Positions 44,401 to 53,049 of a stretch of DNA of 64,000 bases are shown here, piece by piece; the first letter of the stretch is position 1; every line of letters begins with the position of its first letter. The notes below the pieces were generated by a model that saw nothing but the letters and a program-made list of their open reading frames with translations, did no database searches and was not told the DNA's origin. The DNA is taken from the NCBI GenBank assembly GCA_022823605.1, contig JAJEHS010000003.1:62001-126000 (forward strand), given 5' to 3'. This DNA is from Paracoccaceae bacterium. GTDB taxonomy: Bacteria; Pseudomonadota; Alphaproteobacteria; Rhodobacterales; Rhodobacteraceae. A program made the position numbers and the translations under genes.

Positions 44401-44917
44401 GAATTTGCTGATTGAGCTTCAGGAAAAGGTTCGAACCCACCTGAAGAACAAATTCGGGATAATCGCAATGGAACATGCCATCAGGAAATTCAGGGACACC
44501 CACAAGAGTGAAATGATGACCCTGGCCTCGCAGATATTCTCGAAAATCAGTTGTGGAAACTACAGGTCACTTGGCACCACCATGCAAAAGGACAAGGAGA
44601 TACTGACGGTGGAACCAAAGGAAGGTGGAACCATGTTTTCTCAGGATCTTTCCAAGGGTACCCGGTTTCAATTATATCTGGCACTGCGCATTGCAGGTTT
44701 TTACGAAATCATAAAAAGCAACCAATCAGCACCCTTTCTGGCCGATGACATACTGGAAACCTTTGATAACGAAAGGACAGCCGAAGCCTTACAGGTTCTG
44801 GAGGAGATGGGCAAAAGATGTCAGGTGATTTACTTCACCCACCATGAACATATTCTGGATATAGCAAGGATGGTTTGCCCAAACGTTAAAATCCACACCC
44901 TGGAACCAACCACCTGA
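41471..44917 (+). CDS. SbcC/YhaN-like SMC-family AAA ATPase
   Basis: This 1148-residue protein has an N-terminal Walker A (FGLNETGKTTSLEAWLDFLFG near residue 36), about 800 residues of heptad-rich coiled coil interrupted near the middle, and a C-terminal signature/Walker B region (LSKGTRFQLYLALRIA, FLADDILETFDNERT). That is the SbcC/Rad50/YhaN layout. With the YhaO-like nuclease it should form a DNA-end-processing complex. No CxxC zinc hook is obvious, which fits YhaN rather than classic SbcC. Long, highly charged, leucine- and glutamate-rich. Confidence 0.92.
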   Translation: MRLNKLHMSKYGMFTGKVLDFGERASELPDFHIIFGLNETGKTTSLEAWLDFLFGIKRGSPYGYKHSTAMEIQATLEKDNNLVEYKRIKKTKDSLLDLEDEIVPDSVLNALLGGYTRQDYEILFTANDQTLERGGNEILASKGDLGKLLFSASAGMADLSERLLELQQINDQFYRKGTTKNLLNQIKVELAELKGEWQEKDKVAADYKVLARNYEEAQVNLELARENLGSFKTELAQVERKIDALGWVGFLSDIQDELRDFKELPLPPQNWRKILDDWNQERIETNGRLDQLTKEIQRMEKKLSSNVVDEKALDLESRIFKTKTLQASYKSVIKDLPRRIDRKNELRAEVLNLTGQLGLEYSDGNGNLKLPDSATIGLVRDLMQENSGIEANYRTAREELGKVTEEVDSIKAQLDQAGDLDQEIVTIESVLREIRKNDPRTLLENTSKDILDIEGEIESGLQDLLPWKDDYHVLQDLSCPSKQEIGLMQKQFEETNREFRETKARKENLEQDIRTLENSLNEMESEEVTFEDLAKSRNRRENRWAKHKSTLDIATAEQFELAMRSDDQITSRAAEQKASKVVRSDREAKIKELHDRLDVEKQKCQDLEKEIETQIAARNDLFAIIPGLESLQTTDEFISWLERRSEILGTIRKLQSLQTRRNYYGEEAKRLQDTLILALKEAKINCKDHWNLETLISTAENLIERHKEIKSLRDQHLRAKVDHQARLKVFDEAEASKSKWSEQWEIACQRTVFGESTIPHVSEMKEIITTLDQLIPKVSELNSLMDRIEKMKVDENRFTQNVRELAHELGIEGDDVLKLWNSVDEHVHNNLRIHSDNKNTKFDLENRIEEKQYLEEDLSRINKNIEEFGIPYGEKNLEAIRNCCASAERYQELKTEEKKILENIRKAMELPTKQEAIELVKDLDLAELESEKGSLEGKLRECEIVRDERLATLGEARRELETVSGDDSVAHIKESHENLLIELQEKVRTHLKNKFGIIAMEHAIRKFRDTHKSEMMTLASQIFSKISCGNYRSLGTTMQKDKEILTVEPKEGGTMFSQDLSKGTRFQLYLALRIAGFYEIIKSNQSAPFLADDILETFDNERTAEALQVLEEMGKRCQVIYFTHHEHILDIARMVCPNVKIHTLEPTT

Positions 44918-44929
44918 TCAGGGATAAAT

Positions 44930-45916
44930 TCATCCCCGCTGGTTCTCTTTTCTGGCCCTGAAGGCATTTAACGTTTTGCCTGAGGCAAAATCGTGCTTCG
45001 CCAGCACCTTCTGGATAGCCACCATGCACTCATCCCTTATAGTTTCGAGTTCCCTGACGGTCTTGCCTTCGGCCTGCTGGTTTGTACCAAATTCAAATTT
45101 ATCAAGCAAACCCTCGGTAAGTTTCGGTCCGTCCATGTTACACCAGGGCATGGTTAGGGTAGGGCCAAATTTTTCCATGAATTTTCTGGCCCCACCATCG
45201 CCTCCTGCCATCATGTAGAGTTGGTTCATACCCATGACTGCCCATCTTAGTCCCGGACCGTAAACAATACTCTCGTCCAACTCCCTGGTTGTGGCCATAT
45301 CCTCGTTGAGCATATGCAGGATTTCTCGCCACATTGCTTCTTGAAGGCGATTGGCTATATGAGCCGGAACCTCACGATTGACCATCAGCACTTGCATGCC
45401 AATGTCCTCATAGAATTCCCGGGCCATGTCTTTTGCCTGCTCAGAGGTCAATTTACCTCCCACGATTTCGACTAGTGGACAGAGATAAACGGGATTGAAC
45501 GGATGTCCCACGATAAATCGTTCCGGATGTTTCAGATCTTTTTGAAGGTCAGTAGGCAGAAAGCCCGAGGTGCTTGAGGAAATTACCACTTCTTTACGTG
45601 CTACCTCTGATACTGGTAGGAGAGCCTTTGTTTTCAGCTCCTCGATTTCAGAAACGCTCTCCTGGATAAAATCAGCCTTTTCAGCCATTTCCAGGGGATT
45701 GGTGGTGAATTCCAGCTTTCCCGGGGGCGGCAAGGGTATTCCCTCGGTCAACAGAGAAAGGGCCTGTCTGGAATTGTCAATGGAATCCCGCAACCATTTT
45801 TCCATGGCCGGGTCAAAATCAGCTGCGATTACATTTACACCACAGTGAATGGCTCTGGCGGCCCAACCCCCACCAATGACACCTGTACCAAGTAGTCCGA
45901 GTGTTTTCACGCTCAT
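44930..45916 (-). CDS. L-carnitine dehydrogenase
   Basis: This 328-residue protein has the NAD-binding motif LGLLGTGVIGGGWAARAIH at the start and the 3-hydroxyacyl-CoA-dehydrogenase-like catalytic region SSSTSGFLPTD ... GHPFNPVYLCPLVEIVGG ... PAHIANRLQEA. The combination and length fit the bacterial L-carnitine 3-dehydrogenase branch (CdhA/LcdH), which oxidises carnitine to 3-dehydrocarnitine. It lies two bases after a thioesterase gene, as in known carnitine loci where betainyl-CoA thioesterase releases glycine betaine. The BKACE-type enzyme (CdhC) that should act between them is not seen in the window. Confidence 0.85.
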   Translation of the reverse strand: MSVKTLGLLGTGVIGGGWAARAIHCGVNVIAADFDPAMEKWLRDSIDNSRQALSLLTEGIPLPPPGKLEFTTNPLEMAEKADFIQESVSEIEELKTKALLPVSEVARKEVVISSSTSGFLPTDLQKDLKHPERFIVGHPFNPVYLCPLVEIVGGKLTSEQAKDMAREFYEDIGMQVLMVNREVPAHIANRLQEAMWREILHMLNEDMATTRELDESIVYGPGLRWAVMGMNQLYMMAGGDGGARKFMEKFGPTLTMPWCNMDGPKLTEGLLDKFEFGTNQQAEGKTVRELETIRDECMVAIQKVLAKHDFASGKTLNAFRARKENQRG

Positions 45917-45918
45917 GT

Positions 45919-46422
45919 TTATTGCTCCCGCTTTTTGTTATTGATATCGAGTTTTCTGGAACGATGCATCAAGCCTGCAAGATACTCCGCTGGAACGATC
46001 CTTGATTGCAGTTCACGGTAGATTGTATCGGGAAAGGATTCGGCCTTGGGAGTTCCTCTTTGGGATACATGCAATTGCATACTTTCACAAATGGCCACCA
46101 ACTTACCTGCTGACTGCATTTTCTGGTAAAGGTGAATTCTTTTGGTGTCAGAATTCAGAACGAAGGTTTGAATATCGAGTTCGGCAAACATCTTTACTTC
46201 CAAAAGGAAATAATTGTGAAACTCCAAGGCATAGACAGTATTTCGTTCCCGCTTTCGGTATTCAGCTCCCAAACCGGTTTCTTCCTGGAACTTGTCCACG
46301 GCGAGGCTAAAGGCCAGTGAATAAAATGAATCACGCATGTGATCATTATAATCAACCCAATGTGGATGAACTTTTGTCTGGTAGGTTGATGCCAAGGGAA
46401 TTACTGGATCGTCTTGTTTCAT
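45919..46422 (-). CDS. thioesterase, betainyl-CoA thioesterase-like
   Basis: This 167-residue hotdog-fold protein begins near STYQTKVHPHWVDYNDHMRDSFYSLAFSLA, which holds the V-x-x-xW-D-xND-H-M catalytic stretch of 4HBT-type thioesterases and of the thioesterase half of carnitine-degradation proteins. It would hydrolyse betainyl-CoA to glycine betaine. ATG 46422 is chosen; TTG 46455 would add 11 residues. It is the first gene of a two-gene operon with carnitine dehydrogenase, which supports the specific substrate. That assignment is from context, not from sequence alone. Confidence 0.8.
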   Translation of the reverse strand: MKQDDPVIPLASTYQTKVHPHWVDYNDHMRDSFYSLAFSLAVDKFQEETGLGAEYRKRERNTVYALEFHNYFLLEVKMFAELDIQTFVLNSDTKRIHLYQKMQSAGKLVAICESMQLHVSQRGTPKAESFPDTIYRELQSRIVPAEYLAGLMHRSRKLDINNKKREQ

Positions 46423-46510
46423 TTTGAACTCGCTTTTTCTTATCCTCTTGACCAATAATTATTTTCGCTAGAAGAAGGTAATATTTTTGGCGTTTCAATC
46501 TTTGGTGGAT

Positions 46511-47296
46511 TTATTTTGATGTTTCAGTTCCGGAAAACGGATCTGGATCATAGGTTACTTTCTTCAGATAGAGACCTTCAGGTGGGGCCAATGGTCCACA
46601 TTCCTGGCGATTTCTTGCTTCCAGGATTGTTTTGACATCTCGTGGCCCAAGATTTTTCATACCAACCTTGACTAAAGTTCCAACAATACTTCTCACCTGC
46701 TTGTGCAGAAAACTGGGTGCTTCAAGGATGAATTCGTATTCTTTGCCTGAAGATCTCATGCAGCTATCGATTTGAATATTGTTCATTGTCTTCACAGGGG
46801 ATAAGGCCTGACAGTGGGCAGAACGAAAGGTTGTAAAATCATGTTTGCCCATGAGATAGGTCGCACCCTTGGTCATACCTGTCAGATCCAGATCTTTGTA
46901 AATGTGCCAAGCCAGACCATTTTCAAATACAAGAGGGGAAGATCGTACGATTACCCTATAGAGGTAAGTCCTTTCGACAGCTGAAAATCGGGAATGAAAA
47001 TCCTCATCCACTTCACTTGTCTTCAGGACAGCTATCCTGGATGGTCTCAGATTGGCATTAATGGCAGCCTTGAGGGTTTGGGGTGACCAGTCCTTTTTCA
47101 AATCAAAGTGAATGACCTGACCAAGGGCATGTACACCCGTATCTGTTCTGCCAGCAGCAGTGATATGCGGTAAATCTCCTTCCAGCTTGCGAATTGCATT
47201 CTCGATGGTTTCCTGAACGGAGGATTGTGATTTCTGCCTTTGCCAACCACAATAGGCCTCACCGTTATACTCAACTACCATTGCAAACCGAGGCAT
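46511..47296 (-). CDS. truA: tRNA pseudouridine(38-40) synthase
   Basis: This 261-residue enzyme converts uridines 38-40 of the tRNA anticodon arm to pseudouridine. The catalytic aspartate lies in AAGRTDTGVHALGQV near residue 52, and the family marks VEYNGEAYCGWQRQ, HDFTTFRSAHCQ and FLHKQVRSIVGTLVKVG are all present. The product is of normal length. It stands on the minus strand, divergent from ileS, with a 249-base gap that shows nothing beyond presumed promoters. Confidence 0.97.
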   Translation of the reverse strand: MPRFAMVVEYNGEAYCGWQRQKSQSSVQETIENAIRKLEGDLPHITAAGRTDTGVHALGQVIHFDLKKDWSPQTLKAAINANLRPSRIAVLKTSEVDEDFHSRFSAVERTYLYRVIVRSSPLVFENGLAWHIYKDLDLTGMTKGATYLMGKHDFTTFRSAHCQALSPVKTMNNIQIDSCMRSSGKEYEFILEAPSFLHKQVRSIVGTLVKVGMKNLGPRDVKTILEARNRQECGPLAPPEGLYLKKVTYDPDPFSGTETSK

Positions 47297-47545
47297 GAGT
47301 CCACCTACAAATACTTCTGTAATCTTACGCTATAACTTGTAAAGTTCATTCGATGGCCTCTTCGTGGTTGAAAATTTATATGTAATCCCATTTAGTATAG
47401 GTTTCCTTTTTTGTCTTCACTATCCTTACGGAACATAAATCGTAACATTTTGTATCAAGCAGTCATCACTCATCTCAATCCATGATTTAACCAGATTCCG
47501 GAAGGCATGAAAGTTACATTTTCCCTAAACGCAGGTAAAAAATAA

Positions 47546-50491
47546 ATGAGTACCCAAACCGTAGATTATAAATCCTCTCTTCGATTACCGAAAACCACAT
47601 TCCCCATGCGGGCAGGGCTACCCCAAAAGGAGCCCGGCATATTATCGGGTTGGGATGAGATTGGAATTTACGACCGATTGCGTGAAAAGCAGGGCAGAAA
47701 AACCTTCATTCTTCATGATGGGCCTCCTTATGCCAATGGCCATCTCCATATCGGTCATGCGTTGAACAAGGTTCTGAAAGATTTTGTTGTGCGGTCGCAA
47801 CAACAAATGGGTAAGGATTCAAGATATGTCCCTGGTTGGGATTGCCATGGGTTGCCAATTGAATGGAAAGTAGAAGAGAATTACCGGGAACGGGGTCTTT
47901 ATAAAGAGGATGTCTCGATTTTGGACCTGAGAAGGGAGTGTCGGGATTTTGCCAAAAACTGGATAAACATTCAAAGATTGGAGTTTTGCCGGCTTGGTGT
48001 GATCGGAAAATGGAATGATCCGTATTTGACCATGGATTACCATGCTGAAGCGGTCATTGCCGAGGAATTCATGAAGTTTCTCATGAATGGAACTCTGTAT
48101 CAGGGTTCAAAACCCGTTTTATGGTCAACTGTGGAGAAAACCGCCTTGGCCGAGGCTGAAGTGGAGTATGAGGATCATACCAGCCAATCGATATGGGTCA
48201 AGTTTCCTGTTGATAAGAGACTTTCCAAGGGTTTGGCCAAGGCTGGCATACCTGAAGAAACATCTGTAATCATCTGGACAACAACTGCCTGGACACTTCC
48301 TTCCAATAAGGCAATCTGCTTTAACCCGAATATAACCTATTCACTCTTTGAGGTGACAGAAGCACCTGAAGACAACTGGTTTCGCGAGGGAGAGTATTTT
48401 CTTTTGGCCGATAACCTGATGGAAGAAACGGCCAAGGTTTCGAGAATTACCGCCTACCGAAAGATCAAAACCGTTTCTTCCGAAGAGCTGGGTCAATTGG
48501 TATGCGAGCATCCATTCCGGGGTATGGTATCGGAGCAGGAACCTGATGTGAACAGATGGGATTACCCTGTACCGCTGTTGCCAGGTGACCACGTTACAGA
48601 CGAAGCTGGGACAGGTTTCGTGCATACGGCACCTTCACATGGGGACGATGACTTCATGATTGCCAGAAAGCACAACCTCCACATGACGCACAATGTCAAT
48701 GAGGATGGCAGGTTTAGGTCATCCCTTCCCATTTTTGGAGGATTGGATATTTTCAATTCCAACGGCAAGGAAGGTGCTGCCAATAATATCATCATTGCCA
48801 ACCTGATCACCAAGGGAAAACTGATAGCCAGACGAAAACTGGTCCATTCCTATCCTCACAGCTGGCGTTCCAAGGCCCCGCTGATCTATCGGAATACACC
48901 CCAGTGGTTTGTTGCAATTGACAAGGATATTGATGATAACCAATCAGAGGAGGGCAAGACAATAAGGGAAAGAGCCCTGAATGCAATCAATCACACGGTA
49001 AATTGGACACCTCAATCTGGCCAGAACCGAATCAATTCAATGCTCGAAAAACGTCCGGACTGGGTCCTTTCCAGACAAAGGGCCTGGGGTGTTCCCCTTA
49101 CATGTTTCGTTAAGAAGGGAGCAAGTCCGGGAGGCAAGGACTTTTTACTCAAGGATCAGAGAGTCAATGACCGGATTTCGACCATGATCAAAGAAGGGGG
49201 CGCCGATACATGGTATGGGGAAAATACCAAGGAAAAGATACTTGAAGGTCTCTACAAGCCTGAAGATTACGAACAGGTTACTGACATTCTGGATGTATGG
49301 TTTGATTCCGGATCGACCCATGCTTTTGTTTTGAGGGACCGTGATGATGGAAGTCACGATGGTATGGCTGATTTGTATCTTGAAGGAACCGATCAACACC
49401 GTGGCTGGTTTCAATCTTCCCTGTTGCAATCCTGTGGAACCAAAGGAAGGGCACCTTACAGAGGGGTTTTGACCCATGGGTTCACGCTTGATGAAAAGGG
49501 CAAGAAAATGTCCAAATCATTGGGCAATACCGTATCTCCCGAAGATCTGGTCAAGAAACATGGTGCGGATATACTTCGCCTTTGGGTGGCCCAGTCTGAT
49601 TACACTTCTGATCTGAGGATAGGTCCCAATATCCTTCAAACTGTTATTGACGGTTATCGACGATTAAGAAATGCATTCAGGTTCATTCTTGGCAATTTGC
49701 ATGACACCAGTGAGGTCGAGGAAATTGACTGGACAACCATGCCTGATCTGGAGCGGTGGATTTTGCATCGGATTTCCGAATTGGATGAAACGGTCAGAAA
49801 GGGTTATGCCGAGTATGATTTCCGGGGGGTATACTCTGAAATCTTCAATTTCCTGAATTCCGATTTGTCAAGGTTCTATTTTGATATCAGAAAGGATTCC
49901 CTTTATTGTGGATATCCCGAGAGCCAACAATACAAGGCGACTCTGATGGTTCTGGACATACTGTTCAATTTTCTGACAACCTGGCTAGCACCCATATTGC
50001 CTTTTACCATGGAGGAAATATGGCAATCACGCAATCCTTCGTCTTCAGATTCAGTTCATTTACATGACTTTCCGCTAGCCGTACCTGGTTGGCGAAATGA
50101 CGATCTTGCCAAAAAGTGGGAAAAAATCCGGGAGGTTCGAAGGGTTGTCAATGCAGAAATCGAAAATCAACGCGTAGCCAAGGTTATCGGTTCAAGTCTG
50201 GAAGTTCATCCCAGAATCCTTGTTGAGGATGAAGAACTTTACAATCTGCTGACGTCCGTACCCTTGGATGATATTTGCATCACCTCCCAAATTGATGTTG
50301 TCAAGGTATCTCCAAAGGAGAATAAATCAGAGACAGATGACAACAATGGTTTCAGGGTTGAATTCAACCTTGCAAAAGGGGACAAATGCCAGCGGTGTTG
50401 GAAAATACTGCCGGGGGTAGGATCATTCTTTCATCAAGGGGTGTGCGGAAGATGTGATGAGGTTCTGACTCTACTTGAGACTTCAGATTAA
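47546..50491 (+). CDS. ileS: isoleucyl-tRNA synthetase
   Basis: This 981-residue class I synthetase charges tRNA-Ile. The HIGH motif is GHLHIGHALNKVLKD near residue 67, the KMSKS loop is KGKKMSKSLGN near 650, the editing domain lies between (WTTTAWTLPSNKAICF), and the C-terminus has the zinc ribbon CQRCWK ... CGRCDE. This is the bacterial (IleS1-like) zinc-containing form. Normal length. It converges on ychF, with a 106-base gap. Confidence 0.98.
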   Translation: MSTQTVDYKSSLRLPKTTFPMRAGLPQKEPGILSGWDEIGIYDRLREKQGRKTFILHDGPPYANGHLHIGHALNKVLKDFVVRSQQQMGKDSRYVPGWDCHGLPIEWKVEENYRERGLYKEDVSILDLRRECRDFAKNWINIQRLEFCRLGVIGKWNDPYLTMDYHAEAVIAEEFMKFLMNGTLYQGSKPVLWSTVEKTALAEAEVEYEDHTSQSIWVKFPVDKRLSKGLAKAGIPEETSVIIWTTTAWTLPSNKAICFNPNITYSLFEVTEAPEDNWFREGEYFLLADNLMEETAKVSRITAYRKIKTVSSEELGQLVCEHPFRGMVSEQEPDVNRWDYPVPLLPGDHVTDEAGTGFVHTAPSHGDDDFMIARKHNLHMTHNVNEDGRFRSSLPIFGGLDIFNSNGKEGAANNIIIANLITKGKLIARRKLVHSYPHSWRSKAPLIYRNTPQWFVAIDKDIDDNQSEEGKTIRERALNAINHTVNWTPQSGQNRINSMLEKRPDWVLSRQRAWGVPLTCFVKKGASPGGKDFLLKDQRVNDRISTMIKEGGADTWYGENTKEKILEGLYKPEDYEQVTDILDVWFDSGSTHAFVLRDRDDGSHDGMADLYLEGTDQHRGWFQSSLLQSCGTKGRAPYRGVLTHGFTLDEKGKKMSKSLGNTVSPEDLVKKHGADILRLWVAQSDYTSDLRIGPNILQTVIDGYRRLRNAFRFILGNLHDTSEVEEIDWTTMPDLERWILHRISELDETVRKGYAEYDFRGVYSEIFNFLNSDLSRFYFDIRKDSLYCGYPESQQYKATLMVLDILFNFLTTWLAPILPFTMEEIWQSRNPSSSDSVHLHDFPLAVPGWRNDDLAKKWEKIREVRRVVNAEIENQRVAKVIGSSLEVHPRILVEDEELYNLLTSVPLDDICITSQIDVVKVSPKENKSETDDNNGFRVEFNLAKGDKCQRCWKILPGVGSFFHQGVCGRCDEVLTLLETSD

Positions 50492-50597
50492 ACTTGCACT
50501 TTTACAATCGAAACAACTACAACGAGTGGTCAATCTATCAATATCCTAAACCAGGGTGTTTGGTGGTGAGTGACTGAGCCAAAGGGTTACCGTTGGC

Positions 50598-51695
50598 TTA
50601 AACATTAAAAAGAAAGTGAAGGATGTCCCCATCCCTGACCTCGTAAGCTTTTCCCTCGGTTCTGATTTTGCCCGAATTGCGGGCCTTTTGATAACCACCA
50701 CACGATATGAATTCCTCGAATGAGATTGTTTCTGCCCGGATGAAACCCCGTCGAAAATCTTCGTGTATTACTGCAGCGGCATCAGCAGCATTGGTCCCTT
50801 TTGGTATGGTCCATGCGCGGGTTTCCTTGGGACCTGTCGTAAAATAGGTAATCAGCCCCAAGAGGGAGTACCCCTTCTGTATCAGGCGGTCAAGTCCCGA
50901 GCAGTCAAGTCCCATTTCAGTGAGGTATTCCTGCTCTTCTTCAGCGTTCAGCTGGCTGATTTCTTCTTCGATCTGGGCTGAAACCAGAACGGTACCTGCA
51001 TCATGCTTGCGGGCGTATTCTTCAACCTGGGCAGAATAATTGTTGCCCTCCCTGAGGGAATTCTCATCAACATTGCAAACATAGAGAAAGGGTTTGGATG
51101 TAAGCAATTTCAGCCTGTACCATAATTTCGTATCTTCCTCATCAAGACCCGTTGGCTTGGCATGGATACCTTGTTCAAGTTTTTCCTGGGCCAGCTCCAA
51201 CAATCCATCAATTTTCAATGATTCCTTGTCACCACCCCTGATTTTTCTGACTAACCTGGACCTTTGTCTTTCTATGGATTCCAGATCGGCCAGCATCAGC
51301 TCCGTTTCGATGGTTTCGATATCCCTCAAGGGATCAACCCGGCCATCAACATGGACGATATTGTTGTCATCGAAACAGCGAACCACATGTGCCAGTGCAT
51401 CAACTTCCCTTATGTTGCCTAAAAACTTGTTTCCCAGCCCTTCCCCCTTGGAAGCACCCTTGACCAGACCAGCTATATCGACAAAGGTTGTCTTGGCCTG
51501 GATTATCTGCTCAGATCTTTCAAAACCGGCTATTTTTGCCAATCGGGAATCGTTGACCGGAACCTCTCCCAGATTGGCTTCGATGGTACAAAAGGGATAA
51601 TTCTCGTTTTGGGCAGAGGCCGTGTGGGTCAGGGCATTGAAAAGGGTTGATTTGCCCACGTTAGGCAAGCCGATAATTCCAGTTCTGAAACCCAC
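50598..51695 (-). CDS. ychF: redox-regulated ATPase YchF (Obg-like)
   Basis: This 365-residue P-loop protein of the OLA1/YchF family hydrolyses ATP and binds ribosomes. It has GLPNVGKSTLFNALT (G1), the VDIAGLVKGASKGEGLGNKF switch (two pieces), the degenerate G4 VCNVDE, and the C-terminal TGS domain ending in AYEVRDGDILHFLFNV. The start is GTG 51695, giving the conserved MGFRTGIIGLPNVGKST. Pth, which often neighbours ychF, is found 6 kb away. Confidence 0.97.
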   Translation of the reverse strand: MGFRTGIIGLPNVGKSTLFNALTHTASAQNENYPFCTIEANLGEVPVNDSRLAKIAGFERSEQIIQAKTTFVDIAGLVKGASKGEGLGNKFLGNIREVDALAHVVRCFDDNNIVHVDGRVDPLRDIETIETELMLADLESIERQRSRLVRKIRGGDKESLKIDGLLELAQEKLEQGIHAKPTGLDEEDTKLWYRLKLLTSKPFLYVCNVDENSLREGNNYSAQVEEYARKHDAGTVLVSAQIEEEISQLNAEEEQEYLTEMGLDCSGLDRLIQKGYSLLGLITYFTTGPKETRAWTIPKGTNAADAAAVIHEDFRRGFIRAETISFEEFISCGGYQKARNSGKIRTEGKAYEVRDGDILHFLFNV

Positions 51696-51776
51696 TCTTT
51701 AATCCATTGAATTTAACATTGATAAGGGGTAATTATATGGAGGTCAGAATATGAATTTTAAGTCTAGGGGATCGTC

Positions 51777-52184
51777 ATGAAAATAAATCATTACCTGTTC
51801 TATAATGGCAATTGCGAAGAAGCATTCAAATGTTATGCAAAGATCTTTGGTGTAGATAATTTATACATGCAGAGATTTAGGGATATTCCTGGTGAAAGCC
51901 CATTTTCAAAAGATATGGACGACAAAATTATGCATGTTGCCTTGTCCCTGGAAGGAGGCTGTTTGATGGGATCAGACGATCTTGCTGAAAATTACCAAGA
52001 ACCACGAGGAATGGCCGTTTCGTTGAATTTTGACAATGTTGAGGAAGCACGTGACATTTTTGAGAAACTGTCTGAAGGGGGAACGGTGACAATGAAATTT
52101 GAACCAACCTTCTTTTCCCCGGGATTTGGGGTATTGAAGGATAAATTCGGAATACCCTGGATGGTAAATACGGAGCCGGAATAA
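51777..52184 (+). CDS. VOC-family (PhnB-like) protein
   Basis: This 135-residue protein matches the PhnB/3-demethylubiquinone methyltransferase-like branch of the glyoxalase/bleomycin-resistance superfamily: [24 protein letters not shown] at the start, [21 protein letters not shown], and [19 protein letters not shown] at the end. Paired beta-alpha-beta-beta-beta units form a metal-binding cup. The specific reaction is unknown. It lies 16 bases upstream of trpA and may be cotranscribed. Confidence 0.87.
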   Translation: MKINHYLFYNGNCEEAFKCYAKIFGVDNLYMQRFRDIPGESPFSKDMDDKIMHVALSLEGGCLMGSDDLAENYQEPRGMAVSLNFDNVEEARDIFEKLSEGGTVTMKFEPTFFSPGFGVLKDKFGIPWMVNTEPE

Positions 52185-52200
52185 GCTGGGAAAGAGTTTG

Positions 52201-52998
52201 GTGTCTAGATTAACTTTAAAATTAGATCAATTGCGATCCAACAACCAAAAGGCCTTTATTGCTTATATAATGGCAGGTGATCCCAATCCGGAATATTCTC
52301 GGAAAGTGTTGGAGGGATTGCCCAATGCAGGGGTTGATATCATTGAATTGGGGATTCCCTTTACAGATCCGATGGCAGATGGTCCAATCATACAATTGGC
52401 AGGTCAAAGAGCCCTTGCGGCGGGTCAAACGGTATCCAAAACACTATCCATGGTCAGGGACTTCCGAAAAACCGAGAATGAGACCCCGATTATCCTGATG
52501 GGGTATTACAATCCCATTTACAGCTATGGGGTCGAGAGATTTATCAAGGAATCGGTTGAAATTGGTGTTGACGGCCTGATTATTGTTGATCTGCCACCGG
52601 AGGAAGACCAGGAATTGTGTATACCCGCCAACGAAGCTGGTTTGAGTTTCATTCGCTTGGCAACTCCTACAACTGATGACAAAAGACTTCCCCGTGTTTT
52701 GGAAAATACCAGTGGTTTTGTCTATTTTGTGTCCATTACCGGTATTACTGGCGCGAGGGCTCCGAAACCCGAGGAAGTTGCACCGGATGTAGCTAGAATA
52801 AAAAAGGCAACCGATTTGCCGGTATGTGTTGGTTTTGGAGTTAAAACCCCAGATATGGCAAAGGCCATAAGCAATATTGCAGATGGAGTTGTGGTAGGTT
52901 CCTCAATCGTCAATTTGATTGGTGAGGAAAGACCTGTAAAAGAGGTTTTGGAGTTCGTTCAAAGTCTGTCCGAAGGAGTAAATTCCCCAACAGTTTAA
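52201..52998 (+). CDS. trpA: tryptophan synthase alpha subunit
   Basis: This 265-residue TIM-barrel enzyme splits indole-glycerol phosphate to indole. Catalytic residues are visible in [19 protein letters not shown] (the glutamate of ELG and aspartate of DP) and [27 protein letters not shown] closes the phosphate site. GTG 52201, directly after a TTG, gives the family-typical MSRLTLKL beginning. Unusually it is separated by about 6 kb from trpB and trpF, which lie on the other strand. Confidence 0.96.
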   Translation: MSRLTLKLDQLRSNNQKAFIAYIMAGDPNPEYSRKVLEGLPNAGVDIIELGIPFTDPMADGPIIQLAGQRALAAGQTVSKTLSMVRDFRKTENETPIILMGYYNPIYSYGVERFIKESVEIGVDGLIIVDLPPEEDQELCIPANEAGLSFIRLATPTTDDKRLPRVLENTSGFVYFVSITGITGARAPKPEEVAPDVARIKKATDLPVCVGFGVKTPDMAKAISNIADGVVVGSSIVNLIGEERPVKEVLEFVQSLSEGVNSPTV

Positions 52999-53049
52999 TC
53001 CAGTCCCTGATTAATTTTGTTTCCTAATACACTGATGGAGTAGGATCAA

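Noticed and set aside
44905-44945. Possible bidirectional terminator between the YhaN-like and carnitine dehydrogenase genes
   Set aside because: The GGGAT/ATCCC stem is only five pairs with no T-run on either side.
50577-50598. AGCCAA/TTGGCT hairpin between ileS and ychF
   Set aside because: Only six pairs around a 10-base loop, overlapping the ychF stop codon and without a T-run. Too weak to call a terminator.
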